A stretch of 64,000 bases of DNA from Rossellomorea vietnamensis (lineage in GTDB: Bacteria; Bacillota; Bacilli; Bacillales; Bacillaceae_B). The stretch lies in assembly GCF_025398035.1 (NCBI RefSeq), contig NZ_CP104558.1, positions 1,426,001 through 1,490,000 on the forward strand. Direction: 5' to 3'. This document shows positions 32,754 through 41,422 of this stretch, one piece after another. Every line of letters begins with the position of its first letter. Position 1 is the first letter of the stretch. Under the pieces are notes generated by a model that searched no databases, was not told the DNA's origin, and was given only the letters and a program-made list of their open reading frames with translations. The position numbers and the translations under genes are program-made.

Positions 32754-33782
32754 TTACGTAAAATACTCCAGCTTCGCTTTCGGAAAATGCTTCTCCATAT
32801 AAGCATACAGATGATCTTTGATTTCCTGCTCTTCATCCTTCTGGTAAATATACTTACCGATTCCGTATTTCCCCCATTTGTATCGACGTTCTTCTTCATT
32901 TAATTCAAGCTTCGTCATCGGGTAATTCTTCTCGATCACCCTTTTAGCCGGCTTCGTAAAACGGTGCTGGATAAATTCGAATGTTAAATCCTTCTTTGCT
33001 TCTTCCGGAAGGTGGGCTTCGAGGTGTTCGAACATGTGCTTATACCCTTCCTGCCATCCTTCATGTATATAGATGGGGGCTACGATAAAGCCCAATGGAT
33101 ACCCTGCCCTGGCCACCTTACCGGCTGCTTCCAACCTTTTATCCAACGGGGATGTTCCCGGTTCAAAATTCTTGATGACATAGTCTGCGTTGATGCTGAA
33201 GCGAAATCTGGTCTTCCCATTGTGTTTCGCATCCAGCAAATGATCAACGTGATGAAACTTGGTTACGAAACGTAACTTCCCATACTCCGATTCACCAAAA
33301 TGTTCGATCGCGCGCTTTAGCGTATGGGTGAGGTGGTCCACGCCGACGATATCAGACGTACACGCTGCTTCAAAACGCGTGAAATCAGGTGCCCTTTCCT
33401 CTATATATCGATCTGCCGCCTCAAATATTTCATCTACATTTACGTACGTGCGAATATAGGGTTTACTGCCCATCGTGGTTTGAAGATAGCAATAATGGCA
33501 GTGACCCATACACCCTGTCGCAAATGGGATGGCATACTCTGCTGACGGCTTGGAGGTATCGAACTTCAGTGTTTTCCGCACGCCTACCACTAACGTTGAT
33601 TTGGCGATCCTGTATTTTTGAAAATGATTATCCCCAGGCAGATTTCGCACCTGATTGTGGGAAGTGGTATAGCGGATTTCCACATCCATCTTCTCGAACT
33701 TTTCCTTTAATTGCTTTCCTAATGGGTAATCCAGTGCATTTGGTTCGAAATAGACCAATTGAGGCACGAACGGTTTCACCAT
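32754..33782 (-). CDS. splB: Spore photoproduct lyase
   Basis: 342 residues, radical-SAM enzyme that reverses the spore photoproduct (5-thyminyl-5,6-dihydrothymine) during germination. CMGHCHYC at 91-98 binds the [4Fe-4S] cluster; Cys141 in AACTSDIVG is the hydrogen-atom donor position known from B. subtilis. C-terminal ELNEEERRYKWGKYGIGKYIY is typical. Downstream of splA by 12 bases with AGGAGG, so one splAB operon. Works with the SASP product at 6743. Confidence 0.97.
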   Translation of the reverse strand: MVKPFVPQLVYFEPNALDYPLGKQLKEKFEKMDVEIRYTTSHNQVRNLPGDNHFQKYRIAKSTLVVGVRKTLKFDTSKPSAEYAIPFATGCMGHCHYCYLQTTMGSKPYIRTYVNVDEIFEAADRYIEERAPDFTRFEAACTSDIVGVDHLTHTLKRAIEHFGESEYGKLRFVTKFHHVDHLLDAKHNGKTRFRFSINADYVIKNFEPGTSPLDKRLEAAGKVARAGYPLGFIVAPIYIHEGWQEGYKHMFEHLEAHLPEEAKKDLTFEFIQHRFTKPAKRVIEKNYPMTKLELNEEERRYKWGKYGIGKYIYQKDEEQEIKDHLYAYMEKHFPKAKLEYFT

Positions 33783-33794
33783 ATTCTTTCCCTC

Positions 33795-34040
33795 CTAAAG
33801 GTCTCCAAATGATTGTGAATATGCCTCTTCTGCTTCTGCTTCTGTAGAATAGACGGCTACTTCATGTGTTAACGGATAATAGGTTTCATAAAGAAATAAT
33901 GCTAATTCGTTTGGGTTTTCCGGATCGTGCACAACTGCTGCTTCCTGTACATTGGCTACACTTTGCGTATGCGGGTTACGGTAGATCACGTAGACAACAT
34001 CGCCAGCTTGATATGGCGTATAGTGATTATTCAATTCCAT
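33795..34040 (-). CDS. splA: SplA, negative regulator of splB
   Basis: 81 residues from ATG 34040 (AAGGTGAT upstream; an in-frame GTG at 34049 overlaps that site). B. subtilis SplA (79 residues) lowers splAB expression. N-terminal YTPYQAGDVVYVIYRNPHTQSVANVQEAAVV is the SplA domain, a small beta-rich fold; C-terminal half acidic. Forespore expression is expected, but I could not define a clear sigma-G promoter here. Confidence 0.88.
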   Translation of the reverse strand: MELNNHYTPYQAGDVVYVIYRNPHTQSVANVQEAAVVHDPENPNELALFLYETYYPLTHEVAVYSTEAEAEEAYSQSFGDL

Positions 34041-34132
34041 TTTTATCACCTTTTCCTATCATTCATTACTTTCATTTTCTGTCAATCGAGATAGAAATAT
34101 GATGGTAAAAGATGTTTAAATGACTTTTAGCT

Positions 34133-34178
34133 AAAAAAGAAAACTCCTCCCACTTGACTAACCGCAGGAGAAGTTTGT
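34133..34178 (-). terminator. Intrinsic terminator of the thiamine-salvage operon
   Basis: Minus strand AAACTTCTCCT...AGGAGTTTTCTTTTTT. Confidence 0.75.
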
Positions 34179-34179
34179 T

Positions 34180-34959
34180 CTATAAATCATAAAATTCAGT
34201 TGTATTTTTGACCAATTGTTTATATACAGCTGCTTCTGACATGCTTTTTAATTCGGCCACTTTTTCAATGGAGCGGTGCATCATGCCAGGATGGGTCATT
34301 CTTTCTTGAAAGACTCCTTCAAACCTCCAGGGACCGTCTGTTTCCACCATCAGCCCTTGGATAGGGTAGGCCCTGACCAGCTGTTGTATTTCCTTTTCAT
34401 AAAGGACATCAGGCGTAACAGAAACGAGGTAACCATTACGGATCATCCTTTCGATCGTTTTACTGTCTCCCTTAAACCAATGAAAATGAGCTTTTGAAAT
34501 GGAATGCTTCTCCAATAAATCACAGATGATGGGTGCATGCTCATAAACCCCATGAAGGATAATGGGTTTATTCAGCCGGTTCGATTCAATGATAAAGCGT
34601 TCCAACATCTCTATGTAAGGAGCGAGGATCAGTGAGGGATCTTCTTTCATTTTGTAATAGGGCAGCCCGACTTCCCCGATTGCAACCAGATCTTTATGAT
34701 TCTTACGAATGAAAGCTAGAAGTTCATCCACCTCACTATCCGAAGGAAGCTCTTGTTCCGGATGAAAACCGGCAGCTGCCTTTATCCGTCCGTCCCCTTT
34801 CGCAAATGCAAGGTTTTGTTTGGATGATTGAAGGTGAAAGGATACAGTAATGAGAGACTCTACTGAGTAGAGATCGAGCTCCTTCAGGATTTTTTCACGT
34901 TCTTCCTTTTCATATAAGTCCAGATGAATATGAGCATCAATGAGCGATGGTTTACACAT
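34180..34959 (-). CDS. TatD-family metal-dependent hydrolase in the thiamine operon
   Basis: 259 residues from ATG 34959, which overlaps the end of the ATPase gene. TatD/YcfH amidohydrolase-like TIM barrel with a complete metal site: DAHIHLD (HxH), IGEVGLPY (Glu), ILHGVYEH (His), AHFHWFKGD (His) and MVETDGPW (Asp). Usual TatD proteins are DNases or D-aminoacyl hydrolases, but cotranscription under a TPP riboswitch with a pyrimidine/thiamine importer suggests it processes a thiamine breakdown product. In other Bacilli the comparable operon encodes TenA and/or the YlmB amidohydrolase, both absent here. Confidence 0.85.
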   Translation of the reverse strand: MCKPSLIDAHIHLDLYEKEEREKILKELDLYSVESLITVSFHLQSSKQNLAFAKGDGRIKAAAGFHPEQELPSDSEVDELLAFIRKNHKDLVAIGEVGLPYYKMKEDPSLILAPYIEMLERFIIESNRLNKPIILHGVYEHAPIICDLLEKHSISKAHFHWFKGDSKTIERMIRNGYLVSVTPDVLYEKEIQQLVRAYPIQGLMVETDGPWRFEGVFQERMTHPGMMHRSIEKVAELKSMSEAAVYKQLVKNTTEFYDL

Positions 34960-35689
34960 ACTGGGATAATTCCTCAAAAATATCCGTTTTCCATTTCAGG
35001 AACTCTTCGGTTAGAAGGATTTCTTTGTCACGCGGCCGCGGGAAAGGCACCTTGAATTCCTTTTGCACGCGTGCCGGTCTGGTTGATAACACAATGATAC
35101 GGTCCGACATGAAGAGGGCTTCGTCGATGTTATGAGTGACAAACAGGACAGAACTTAAGTCTTCCTCCCATATGGAAAGGAGCCACCTTTGCATGTCCAA
35201 CCGCGTGAATTCGTCAAGGGCTGAAAATGGTTCATCCAGGCACAAAAAGGATTGAGGGCTGACCAGTGCACGTATGAATGCGACGCGCTGTTTCATCCCC
35301 CCTGAAAGATCTTCAGGGTAAGCGTCCTCATAGCCCTTCAAACCGGCGCGCTCAATCATCCCCATCGCCATTTCCTTATCCCTCTTTCCGTGCAGCTCCT
35401 GACCAAGCATCACATTCTCGATCACCGTCCTCCACGGTAAGAGGGACGGACTTTGTGGCATATAGCTGATGGACCCTCTACGGCCATTTATCGACTCTCC
35501 ATCGAGCTTTATATCCCCTGAATCGGGTGCGAATAATCCACCGATCACGTGAAATAACGTACTTTTCCCACTTCCTGAAGGGCCAAGGATGGAAACGAAC
35601 TCACCTTCCCCTACTTGAATGGAAAGATCATCGAGAATCAATTCACCATCAAAGGATTTGGACATATTTTGGATCGATAACGTCGTCAT
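34952..35689 (-). CDS. Thiamine-precursor ABC importer ATPase (ThiZ-like)
   Basis: 245 residues of the TauB/SsuB/ThiZ class. Walker A GPSGSGKST, Q-loop SYMPQSPSLLPWRT, signature LSGGMKQR, Walker B FLCLDEPFSALD, H-loop VTHNIDEAL. AAGGAGG lies within the end of the permease gene. Operon partners and the TPP riboswitch point to HMP, aminopyrimidine or thiamine as substrate rather than sulfonates. Confidence 0.9.
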   Translation of the reverse strand: MTTLSIQNMSKSFDGELILDDLSIQVGEGEFVSILGPSGSGKSTLFHVIGGLFAPDSGDIKLDGESINGRRGSISYMPQSPSLLPWRTVIENVMLGQELHGKRDKEMAMGMIERAGLKGYEDAYPEDLSGGMKQRVAFIRALVSPQSFLCLDEPFSALDEFTRLDMQRWLLSIWEEDLSSVLFVTHNIDEALFMSDRIIVLSTRPARVQKEFKVPFPRPRDKEILLTEEFLKWKTDIFEELSQYV

Positions 35690-35690
35690 G

Positions 35691-36452
35691 TTATGTGTCC
35701 TCCTTTCGATTCCATTTCACCATGATTTTTTCTAATAGTACGATGAGGCCAAAGAACAGCAGGCTGAGGAGCATGATCATGAAAATCGCGACAAAAACCC
35801 TGTCGGTCCTGAAGGAAGAGGATGCAAGTGTCATATAGACACCAATTCCTTTTTGAGCCCCTAGCCATTCAGAAATGACAGCACCCATCACACTATAGGT
35901 CGCGGAAATTTTCAAACCGGAGAAGATGGAAGGCAATGCATGGGGCCACTCCACTTTCCGGAAAATCTGTCCTTTGGTTGCACCGGACATTTTCATATAA
36001 AGAATGTACTCTCCATTTGTCTGCCTGAATCCATCCATCGCCGAAACAGCCACAGGAAAGAAACAAATCAAGGTAATGACGATGATTTTGGGCAGGAGTC
36101 CGAATCCGAACCAAATGACAAGAAGAGGCGCCAAGACAATGATGGGTATATTCTGAGACAGGATCATGAGGGGATAGACCGCTTCCCTTACCTTAGGGAG
36201 GAGATGCAGTACCACCGCTGTCCCGATCCCGATTGAACAGCCGATCGCAAACCCTGTGATCGTCAGAAATGCCGTTGATGAGAAATGCCCCTTGAACTCA
36301 GACCACGAGGCGATTCCTTCTTCCCATATCTCTGAAGGCGACGGCATCAGCCAGGCTGGCACCTCAAATAGGTTAATGGCCACTTCCCAAATGATGAATA
36401 AAAGGATGAGGACCAAGAAGGGTCTCCATCCTTTTGAAATCCATGTCCTCAT
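35691..36452 (-). CDS. Thiamine-precursor ABC importer permease (ThiX-like)
   Basis: 253 residues, about six membrane helices, SsuC/TauC/ThiX family. The cytoplasmic EAA loop reads YMKMSGATKGQIFRKVEWPHALPSIFSG. Start ATG overlaps the previous stop as ATGA. Functions as a homodimer with ThiZ-like ATPase and the ThiY-like binding lipoprotein. Confidence 0.9.
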   Translation of the reverse strand: MRTWISKGWRPFLVLILLFIIWEVAINLFEVPAWLMPSPSEIWEEGIASWSEFKGHFSSTAFLTITGFAIGCSIGIGTAVVLHLLPKVREAVYPLMILSQNIPIIVLAPLLVIWFGFGLLPKIIVITLICFFPVAVSAMDGFRQTNGEYILYMKMSGATKGQIFRKVEWPHALPSIFSGLKISATYSVMGAVISEWLGAQKGIGVYMTLASSSFRTDRVFVAIFMIMLLSLLFFGLIVLLEKIMVKWNRKEDT

Positions 36453-36742
36453 CCTTTATATTTCTCCGTTAAGTCGTTCATTTCGATCCCATCCGGCTGG
36501 TACAATACTTTGATCTGAGAAATGACATTTTTGCTTCCTATTTCAATCATTCGTTCATTCATCTGTTCAATCACCTTGAATAATTGAGACAGATTCCCCT
36601 CCATCGTCGTTTCCAAAGGATGGACTTCATATCGCACTCCCGATTTTTCGATGATTGCGATCGCTTCATCCACATATGGAATCACATCTTCACCGTTCTT
36701 GGTCTTTGGAATGATTTGTATGCTTACAAGTGCGTTCCCCAT
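36449..36742 (-). CDS. MTH1187/YkoF-type thiamine-binding protein
   Basis: 97 residues from ATG 36742 (GAGGTG seven bases upstream). DUF77/MTH1187 family: ferredoxin-like fold, VSIQIIPKTKNGEDVIPYVD at the start, SGVRYEVHPLETTMEG in the middle. Members bind thiamine or its pyrimidine in the cytoplasm, and often lie in TPP-regulated operons. Between the binding protein (12 bases) and the permease (4-base overlap). Confidence 0.87.
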   Translation of the reverse strand: MGNALVSIQIIPKTKNGEDVIPYVDEAIAIIEKSGVRYEVHPLETTMEGNLSQLFKVIEQMNERMIEIGSKNVISQIKVLYQPDGIEMNDLTEKYKG

Positions 36743-36754
36743 TTTGTTCACCTC

Positions 36755-37741
36755 TTATTTTGGTAAGAATTCGTTCGTGAATGCTTTCTTGCTTTCGAGT
36801 TTCTTATCTAATAAATCATTTTCATACATCCATGACGCATAGTTCTCCCAGACTTCCAGTTTCTGCTCTCCCCATCGGTCAGCATCATCTTTATATTTGG
36901 GTGCAAGCCATTCCTGACTTTTCATGACTAATTCTTTATCAAGATCCGGGGCTGCATCTAATAGAATCTCCCCCGCCTCTTTCGGGTTATCTATCGTGAA
37001 TTGATACCCTTTGGAAGCAGCTGCCATGAATGCTTTCACCGTTTCAGGATCTGAATCGATCATTTTTTCATTCGTTGTGAGGACTGGCGTGTAGTAATCC
37101 AGTTTATCAGAATAATCCTTTACATACATCATGTTCAACTCTTCACCGCGGAGTTCAGCTTCAATTCCTGTCCATCCATAATAAATCCAGGCGAAGTCAA
37201 CGTCCCGTTTAACGGCAGTAAAGAAATCGGTGTCTCCCATGTTGATGAAATTCACTTTTTCTACATCCGCGTTTTCTTGCTTCATGATTGAATCCATAAC
37301 GGCTTTCTCAACGGGTGAACCCCAGCCGCCATAGCTTTTCCCTTCAAAATCCTTTGGTTTTGTAATACCCTTACTCTTCGGGGAAGCAAACCCCGACGTA
37401 TTATGCTGTATGATGGCACCTATGGATACGATGGGTACATCCTGGACCCTCGCTTGAGTGACACCTTCCTGATATCCAACTCCGAAATCGGCTTTCCCCG
37501 ATGCTACGAGCTGATCGGCACCCGCTTCCCCGGGCAGGATGATGTCTACATCCAGTCCCTGATCCTTGAAGTAGCCTTTTTCTTTCGCTACATATAATCC
37601 GGTGTGGTTGGTGTTCGGTGTCCAGTCGAGTACGACACTTACTTTTTTAAGGTTGTCCTTCTTCTCATCAGCTGCATCTTCCCCGCCGTTACAGGCGGAT
37701 AAAAGAAGTACAGAGCAGATGAGGAATATCCATTTTTTCAT
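36755..37741 (-). CDS. Thiamine-precursor ABC importer substrate-binding lipoprotein (ThiY-like)
   Basis: 328 residues from ATG 37741 with GGAGG upstream; signal peptide and lipobox LLLSACNGG. NMT1/THI5-like fold: VSVVLDWTPNTNHTGLYVAKEKGYF (typical of pyrimidine-binding THI5 relatives), VDIILPGEAGADQLVASGKADFGVGYQEG. The longer frame to 37891 runs into the riboswitch terminator and is rejected. First gene after the TPP riboswitch. Confidence 0.92.
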   Translation of the reverse strand: MKKWIFLICSVLLLSACNGGEDAADEKKDNLKKVSVVLDWTPNTNHTGLYVAKEKGYFKDQGLDVDIILPGEAGADQLVASGKADFGVGYQEGVTQARVQDVPIVSIGAIIQHNTSGFASPKSKGITKPKDFEGKSYGGWGSPVEKAVMDSIMKQENADVEKVNFINMGDTDFFTAVKRDVDFAWIYYGWTGIEAELRGEELNMMYVKDYSDKLDYYTPVLTTNEKMIDSDPETVKAFMAAASKGYQFTIDNPKEAGEILLDAAPDLDKELVMKSQEWLAPKYKDDADRWGEQKLEVWENYASWMYENDLLDKKLESKKAFTNEFLPK

Positions 37742-37857
37742 GGTGATTCCTCCTTCGATCTTTAGCGGTGATAACGTTTCACTCCTATATTCTTCGCTTA
37801 TTCTGGAAAATGAATGTAAACCAATGGCAGTTGAGGCGTAAAGTCCGGGATACAACA

Positions 37858-37893
37858 AAAAAACGCCCCAAGCTTCAGCCGCGGGACGCATCG
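37858..37893 (-). terminator. Expression-platform terminator of the TPP riboswitch
   Basis: Minus strand GCGTCCC...GGGGCGT with a G.U pair, followed by seven T, between the aptamer and the binding-protein gene. Confidence 0.8.
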
Positions 37894-37917
37894 TTAAACA
37901 GGTTATGTATCGTTTAA

Positions 37918-38022
37918 GAGAATGTTTCCTACGCTGGTATCAGCCAGTTCAGGTTCAAAGGGTCAGTATCTACAGGATACAATCTCAACCGGCCACTCCG
38001 GTCCCCCTACACGTGGAATATG
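37918..38022 (-). ncRNA. TPP (THI-box) riboswitch
   Basis: Minus strand shows the THI core in order: GGGGGACC, GGTTGAGATTGTATCC (the CUGAGA-like bulge reads TTGAGA), GACCCTTTGAACCTGA and CTGATACCAGCGTAGGAA. These match the conserved pyrimidine- and pyrophosphate-binding elements. Paired with the terminator at 37858, it should switch the salvage operon off when TPP is abundant. Confidence 0.95.
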
Positions 38023-38067
38023 AAATTTAACGTTATCTTCCTCCCTACTTTGCCATAGAATGAAAGG

Positions 38068-38991
38068 TTATTCAAGCTTTTCCTTCTCATATTGAAAGAC
38101 TCCACGGAAATAAGGGTATTCAAACAGCTTCTCGATGAAATCCATGCACGAAGTACCAGCTTCTGAATATCCCTGATGATAGGTTAAAAAGGCATATTGA
38201 AGGAGAAAGAGAATGACTATTGACGGCAAGATCCTTTTCTCTCCTGCAGTCAAAGGGGCATGCCTTTCATATCCTTTCATAAACGCCAGGATCCATTTCA
38301 TTGAATCATCTTTTTTCTCTATCGGGAGTGCTTTGAGCATACCTGCGAGGAAGTAGCCGATGTCAGTAATCCGGGGTGCCGTCCGGATTCGTTCAAAATC
38401 AATGATCCCGCACACTTCTCCTCCCTCCATCAAAATATTCCCCGAATTGTAGTCGCTATGAACGAATTGATGGGGCAAACACCGGTAGGGATGCTCCCAC
38501 CCCTTCATCTTTGATAAGATCACTTGCCCCCTTATGCCGATCGATTCAGTTTCAAGCTCTTTCACCCATTCTGTTACATGTCTTTCAATCTCCCAGCCCT
38601 TCGTTTCATAATGACACCGATAGTCTTTAAGGATGAGATGAAGGGTTGCAAGGTATGCTCCTGCATTTGTCAGGGAGTCGGCAGACCATTCCTTCAAGGG
38701 CGTTCCTTCAAGGGCCTCATAAAGAGAATAGATTTGCTCTCCTTCCTTTACATACGGAAGGTGTGAGGAAGTTAATATAGGGGATTCAACGTTAAGGTGA
38801 TGACTCATTAAATAAGCGGTTAAATAGAGCTCCTCCATCCGATTTTCAAGAGAAGCATACACTCTTCTTTTTAAATAGAAGGTCTTTCCTTCTGCCTTCA
38901 CTTCCGTAACATTCGGATGAAGAAGAAGTGTTTTGAAGGAAGTGGGATCCATTCCCCAATGACGTACAATATCCTGAAGAGGTTCAATCAT
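38068..38991 (-). CDS. Aminoglycoside-phosphotransferase-fold kinase
   Basis: 307 residues. Kinase-like APH fold: VTEVKAEGKTFYLKRRVYA (nucleotide lysine), Brenner-type catalytic loop FVHSDYNSGNILMEGGEV (the usual H-D-x-x-x-x-N is H-S-D-Y-N-S-G-N) and metal motif GIIDFERIR. Related to CotS/YtaA/YcbJ-type proteins and choline or homoserine kinases; the substrate is unknown. Divergent from the aldo-keto reductase, 86 bases apart. Confidence 0.82.
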   Translation of the reverse strand: MIEPLQDIVRHWGMDPTSFKTLLLHPNVTEVKAEGKTFYLKRRVYASLENRMEELYLTAYLMSHHLNVESPILTSSHLPYVKEGEQIYSLYEALEGTPLKEWSADSLTNAGAYLATLHLILKDYRCHYETKGWEIERHVTEWVKELETESIGIRGQVILSKMKGWEHPYRCLPHQFVHSDYNSGNILMEGGEVCGIIDFERIRTAPRITDIGYFLAGMLKALPIEKKDDSMKWILAFMKGYERHAPLTAGEKRILPSIVILFLLQYAFLTYHQGYSEAGTSCMDFIEKLFEYPYFRGVFQYEKEKLE

Positions 38992-39077
38992 TTCTATTTC
39001 CTTTCAATACATAGTAATATACTTGTAGTATGACTTTGAAAGAATATCCACATACCATACGAAAAGAGGTTTCACCT

Positions 39078-39980
39078 ATGCAAAGAATACAAATGACAGA
39101 AGACTTATCATTCTCGAGGATCATTCATGGATTATGGAGACTATCAGACTGGAAGCAGTCCAAGGAAGATACGTTATCATTGATTCAACACAATATTGAA
39201 AACGGAATCACAACGTTTGACCATGCCGATATTTATGGTTCTTATACGTGTGAAACCTTATTCGGTGAGGCGCTTGCCCTCCAACCATCCTTGCGGGAGA
39301 AGATGGAGATCGTAACAAAATGCGGCATCGTCCTGCCTTCTGACAATCGCCCGGAGCATAAGACGCATCACTACAATACGAGTAAGAAACATATTCTCAC
39401 CTCGGTTGAACATTCTCTGCAACAATTAAAGACGGATTACATTGATTTATTGTTGATTCACAGACCGGATCCATTCATGAACGGAGAAGAGGTAGCGGAA
39501 GCCTTCACACAATTAAAAGAAGAAGGGAAAGTCCGTCATTTCGGAGTATCCAACTTTAAAGACCATCAGTGGAATATGCTTCAATCCTATTTACCATGTC
39601 CATTGATCACAAACCAGATTGAATTATCCGCCTATCACCTCGAGAATTTTGAAGACGGCACGTTGAACCTCTGTCAGGAAAAGCGTGTGGCTCCCATGGC
39701 ATGGTCACCACTTTCAGGAGGGGCGATCTTCAAGGGGGAAGATGAGAAAGCGGTCCGCCTTCAACATACATTAAAGAAAGTCCAGGAGGAAACAGGAGCG
39801 AAGGGGATCGACCAGGTTCTATACGCGTGGCTGCTTAACCATCCGGCCAAAATCATGCCGATTGTCGGATCAGGTAAAAAAGAACGGATCCAGCATGCAA
39901 TCGACTCTCTTTCCATCCAATTGGATCATGATCAATGGTTTGAAATCCTACAGACATCCATGGGACATGATGTTCCTTAA
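39078..39980 (+). CDS. Aldo-keto reductase, YcsN-like
   Basis: 300 residues from ATG 39078 (AGAGG upstream; the 39030 start lacks a site). TIM-barrel NADPH enzyme: FDHADIYGSYTCE (catalytic Asp and Tyr), VTKCGI (Lys), DLLLIHRPDP (His), FGVSNF, and NADP site IMPIVGSGKKERIQHA. Similar to B. subtilis YcsN. Oxidises/reduces an unknown carbonyl substrate. Ends at a strong terminator. Confidence 0.9.
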   Translation: MQRIQMTEDLSFSRIIHGLWRLSDWKQSKEDTLSLIQHNIENGITTFDHADIYGSYTCETLFGEALALQPSLREKMEIVTKCGIVLPSDNRPEHKTHHYNTSKKHILTSVEHSLQQLKTDYIDLLLIHRPDPFMNGEEVAEAFTQLKEEGKVRHFGVSNFKDHQWNMLQSYLPCPLITNQIELSAYHLENFEDGTLNLCQEKRVAPMAWSPLSGGAIFKGEDEKAVRLQHTLKKVQEETGAKGIDQVLYAWLLNHPAKIMPIVGSGKKERIQHAIDSLSIQLDHDQWFEILQTSMGHDVP

Positions 39981-39989
39981 TGAGTACAT

Positions 39990-40027
39990 GAAAAAAGACG
40001 ATCCTTTCTTTAAAGGGTCGTCTTTTT
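39990..40027. terminator. Bidirectional intrinsic terminator
   Basis: AAAAAGACGATCC / GGGTCGTCTTTTT stem. Confidence 0.9.
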
Positions 40028-40211
40028 ATTGAGCTATATCTCCACCAACATAATATTCAAGGTACACATCCTGCAATTCATCCATTGAAAGTTCATAGAG
40101 CTGCTTACCGAACGATTTATAGACGCCGATCCTCAATAACTGTTGTATATAAAAGTCTTTTTTAAATTCGGGTGTTTTGTTCTGCTCTGATTTCGTTTCT
40201 TGATGTAGCAT
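40026..40211 (-). CDS. Small protein resembling Fur-regulated basic protein FbpA family
   Basis: 61 residues from ATG 40211 (GGAGGG six bases upstream). Core FYIQQLLRIGVYKSFGKQLYELSMDELQDVY resembles the FbpA/FbpB-type short domain (a helix, GxYK, LYELTLxELE). Those proteins help an iron-sparing small RNA in B. subtilis. No Fur box is seen nearby and this copy is not basic overall, so the match is tentative. Confidence 0.55.
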   Translation of the reverse strand: MLHQETKSEQNKTPEFKKDFYIQQLLRIGVYKSFGKQLYELSMDELQDVYLEYYVGGDIAQ

Positions 40212-40349
40212 GTTCATCCCTCCAGTTGAGGATATACCCCAATCATGGAGAGACATAAACATCCGTTTCCCATTTTTCTTCAATCGACTTTTTTAAAAAC
40301 CCGTCACTGCAATCATGAGAGGGAGTTTCTTCATAATATTCCCAATCGA

Positions 40350-41243
40350 TCATGTACAACTATGATGATGTCCCTCGAGCACGGTTTCCCCTTCGACTTG
40401 GATAGTAGAGTGATGAATACCAAACTCTTGTTCAAGAAAGGATGACAGCTGTACTAAAATTCCATCCCGATTCACTTCATCCCCTACCACGACATGGCAG
40501 CTTAAGGCTTTAAAATCCGAAGTGATGGACCATACATGAAGATCATGGACTTCCATAACCCCCGGTATTTGGGACAGGCTCATAGACACCTTTTCCATAT
40601 CAACATCTCCCGGAGAACCTTCCATTAAGATATGAATGGAATCCTTCGTCACCCTCCATCCGGAGATGACAATAAGAATCGCTACGATGACAGAAGCAAT
40701 CGGGTCTGCCAGATTCCAATCAAAGAAGTAAATAAGAAGACCCGCTATGATGGCCCCGACTGAACCGAGCATATCCCCCAGTACATGAAGGAACGCACTG
40801 CGGACATTCAAGTTATGTTCGTTGTCCCCTTTCATCAGGATCCAGGCGACTATGATGTTCACAATCAAGCCGATTATGGCAATGATCATCATGCCGGGTG
40901 ACACAGTGGGAGTGTCGATGAAGCGGCGGTAAGCTTCCCAGAAAATATAAAGGGAAACCAGGATCAGGGTGATCCCGTTCAGAAAGGCAGCGACGATTTC
41001 AAAACGTCTGTACCCGAATGTCTTCCCCATATCCGACGCTTTCTCCCCTATATAGAAAGCGGCCAGACTTAAGCCAAGTGCCGCTGCATCACTGAGCATA
41101 TGCCCTGCATCTGAGAGAAGAGCGAGACTATTTGTCACCACTCCCCCCACCACTTCAACAATCATAAAAGAAAAAATGAAAAGAAAGCTGATTAATAATG
41201 CTTTTTTATTTTGATTATGGCCATGACTGTGATCGTGACCCAT
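40350..41243 (-). CDS. czcD: Cation diffusion facilitator (CzcD-like metal efflux)
   Basis: 297 residues, six membrane helices, His-rich N-terminus (MGHDHSHGHNQN) and C-terminus (EGHHHSCT). Zinc-site residues: LLSDAGHMLSDA in helix 2 and HVLGDMLGSVGAI in helix 5, the HxxxD pairs of the zinc/cobalt CDF group. Cytoplasmic C-terminal domain with VHDLHVWSI. Exports Zn2+, Co2+ or Cd2+ in exchange for protons or K+. No adjacent ArsR regulator. Confidence 0.93.
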   Translation of the reverse strand: MGHDHSHGHNQNKKALLISFLFIFSFMIVEVVGGVVTNSLALLSDAGHMLSDAAALGLSLAAFYIGEKASDMGKTFGYRRFEIVAAFLNGITLILVSLYIFWEAYRRFIDTPTVSPGMMIIAIIGLIVNIIVAWILMKGDNEHNLNVRSAFLHVLGDMLGSVGAIIAGLLIYFFDWNLADPIASVIVAILIVISGWRVTKDSIHILMEGSPGDVDMEKVSMSLSQIPGVMEVHDLHVWSITSDFKALSCHVVVGDEVNRDGILVQLSSFLEQEFGIHHSTIQVEGETVLEGHHHSCT

Positions 41244-41380
41244 ATGATATCCCTCACTTTCGATTTTCTCTTCTAAGTACGTCTATACTATTCACTATTA
41301 TACGTACCGCCGCTTCCATTAAGCAAAAATATGGCATACACCCTATGAACAGGACGGCTCCTGAATCCGATCTTTGAACA

Positions 41381-41412
41381 TAAAAAAACCCCGGACACTG
41401 AATCCGGGTTTT
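41381..41412 (-). terminator. Intrinsic terminator
   Basis: Minus strand AACCCGGA...TCCGGGGTT then T-run. Confidence 0.85.
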
Positions 41413-41422
41413 CGCTGAAGGA

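Noticed and set aside
37742-37891. 50-residue N-terminal extension of the ThiY-like protein
   Set aside because: It would begin inside the riboswitch terminator; the ATG at 37741 has a good ribosome binding site and starts a lipoprotein signal peptide.
40212-40349. Fur box upstream of the FbpA-like gene
   Set aside because: Searched for a GATAATGATAATCATTATC-like dyad and found none, so iron regulation is not claimed.
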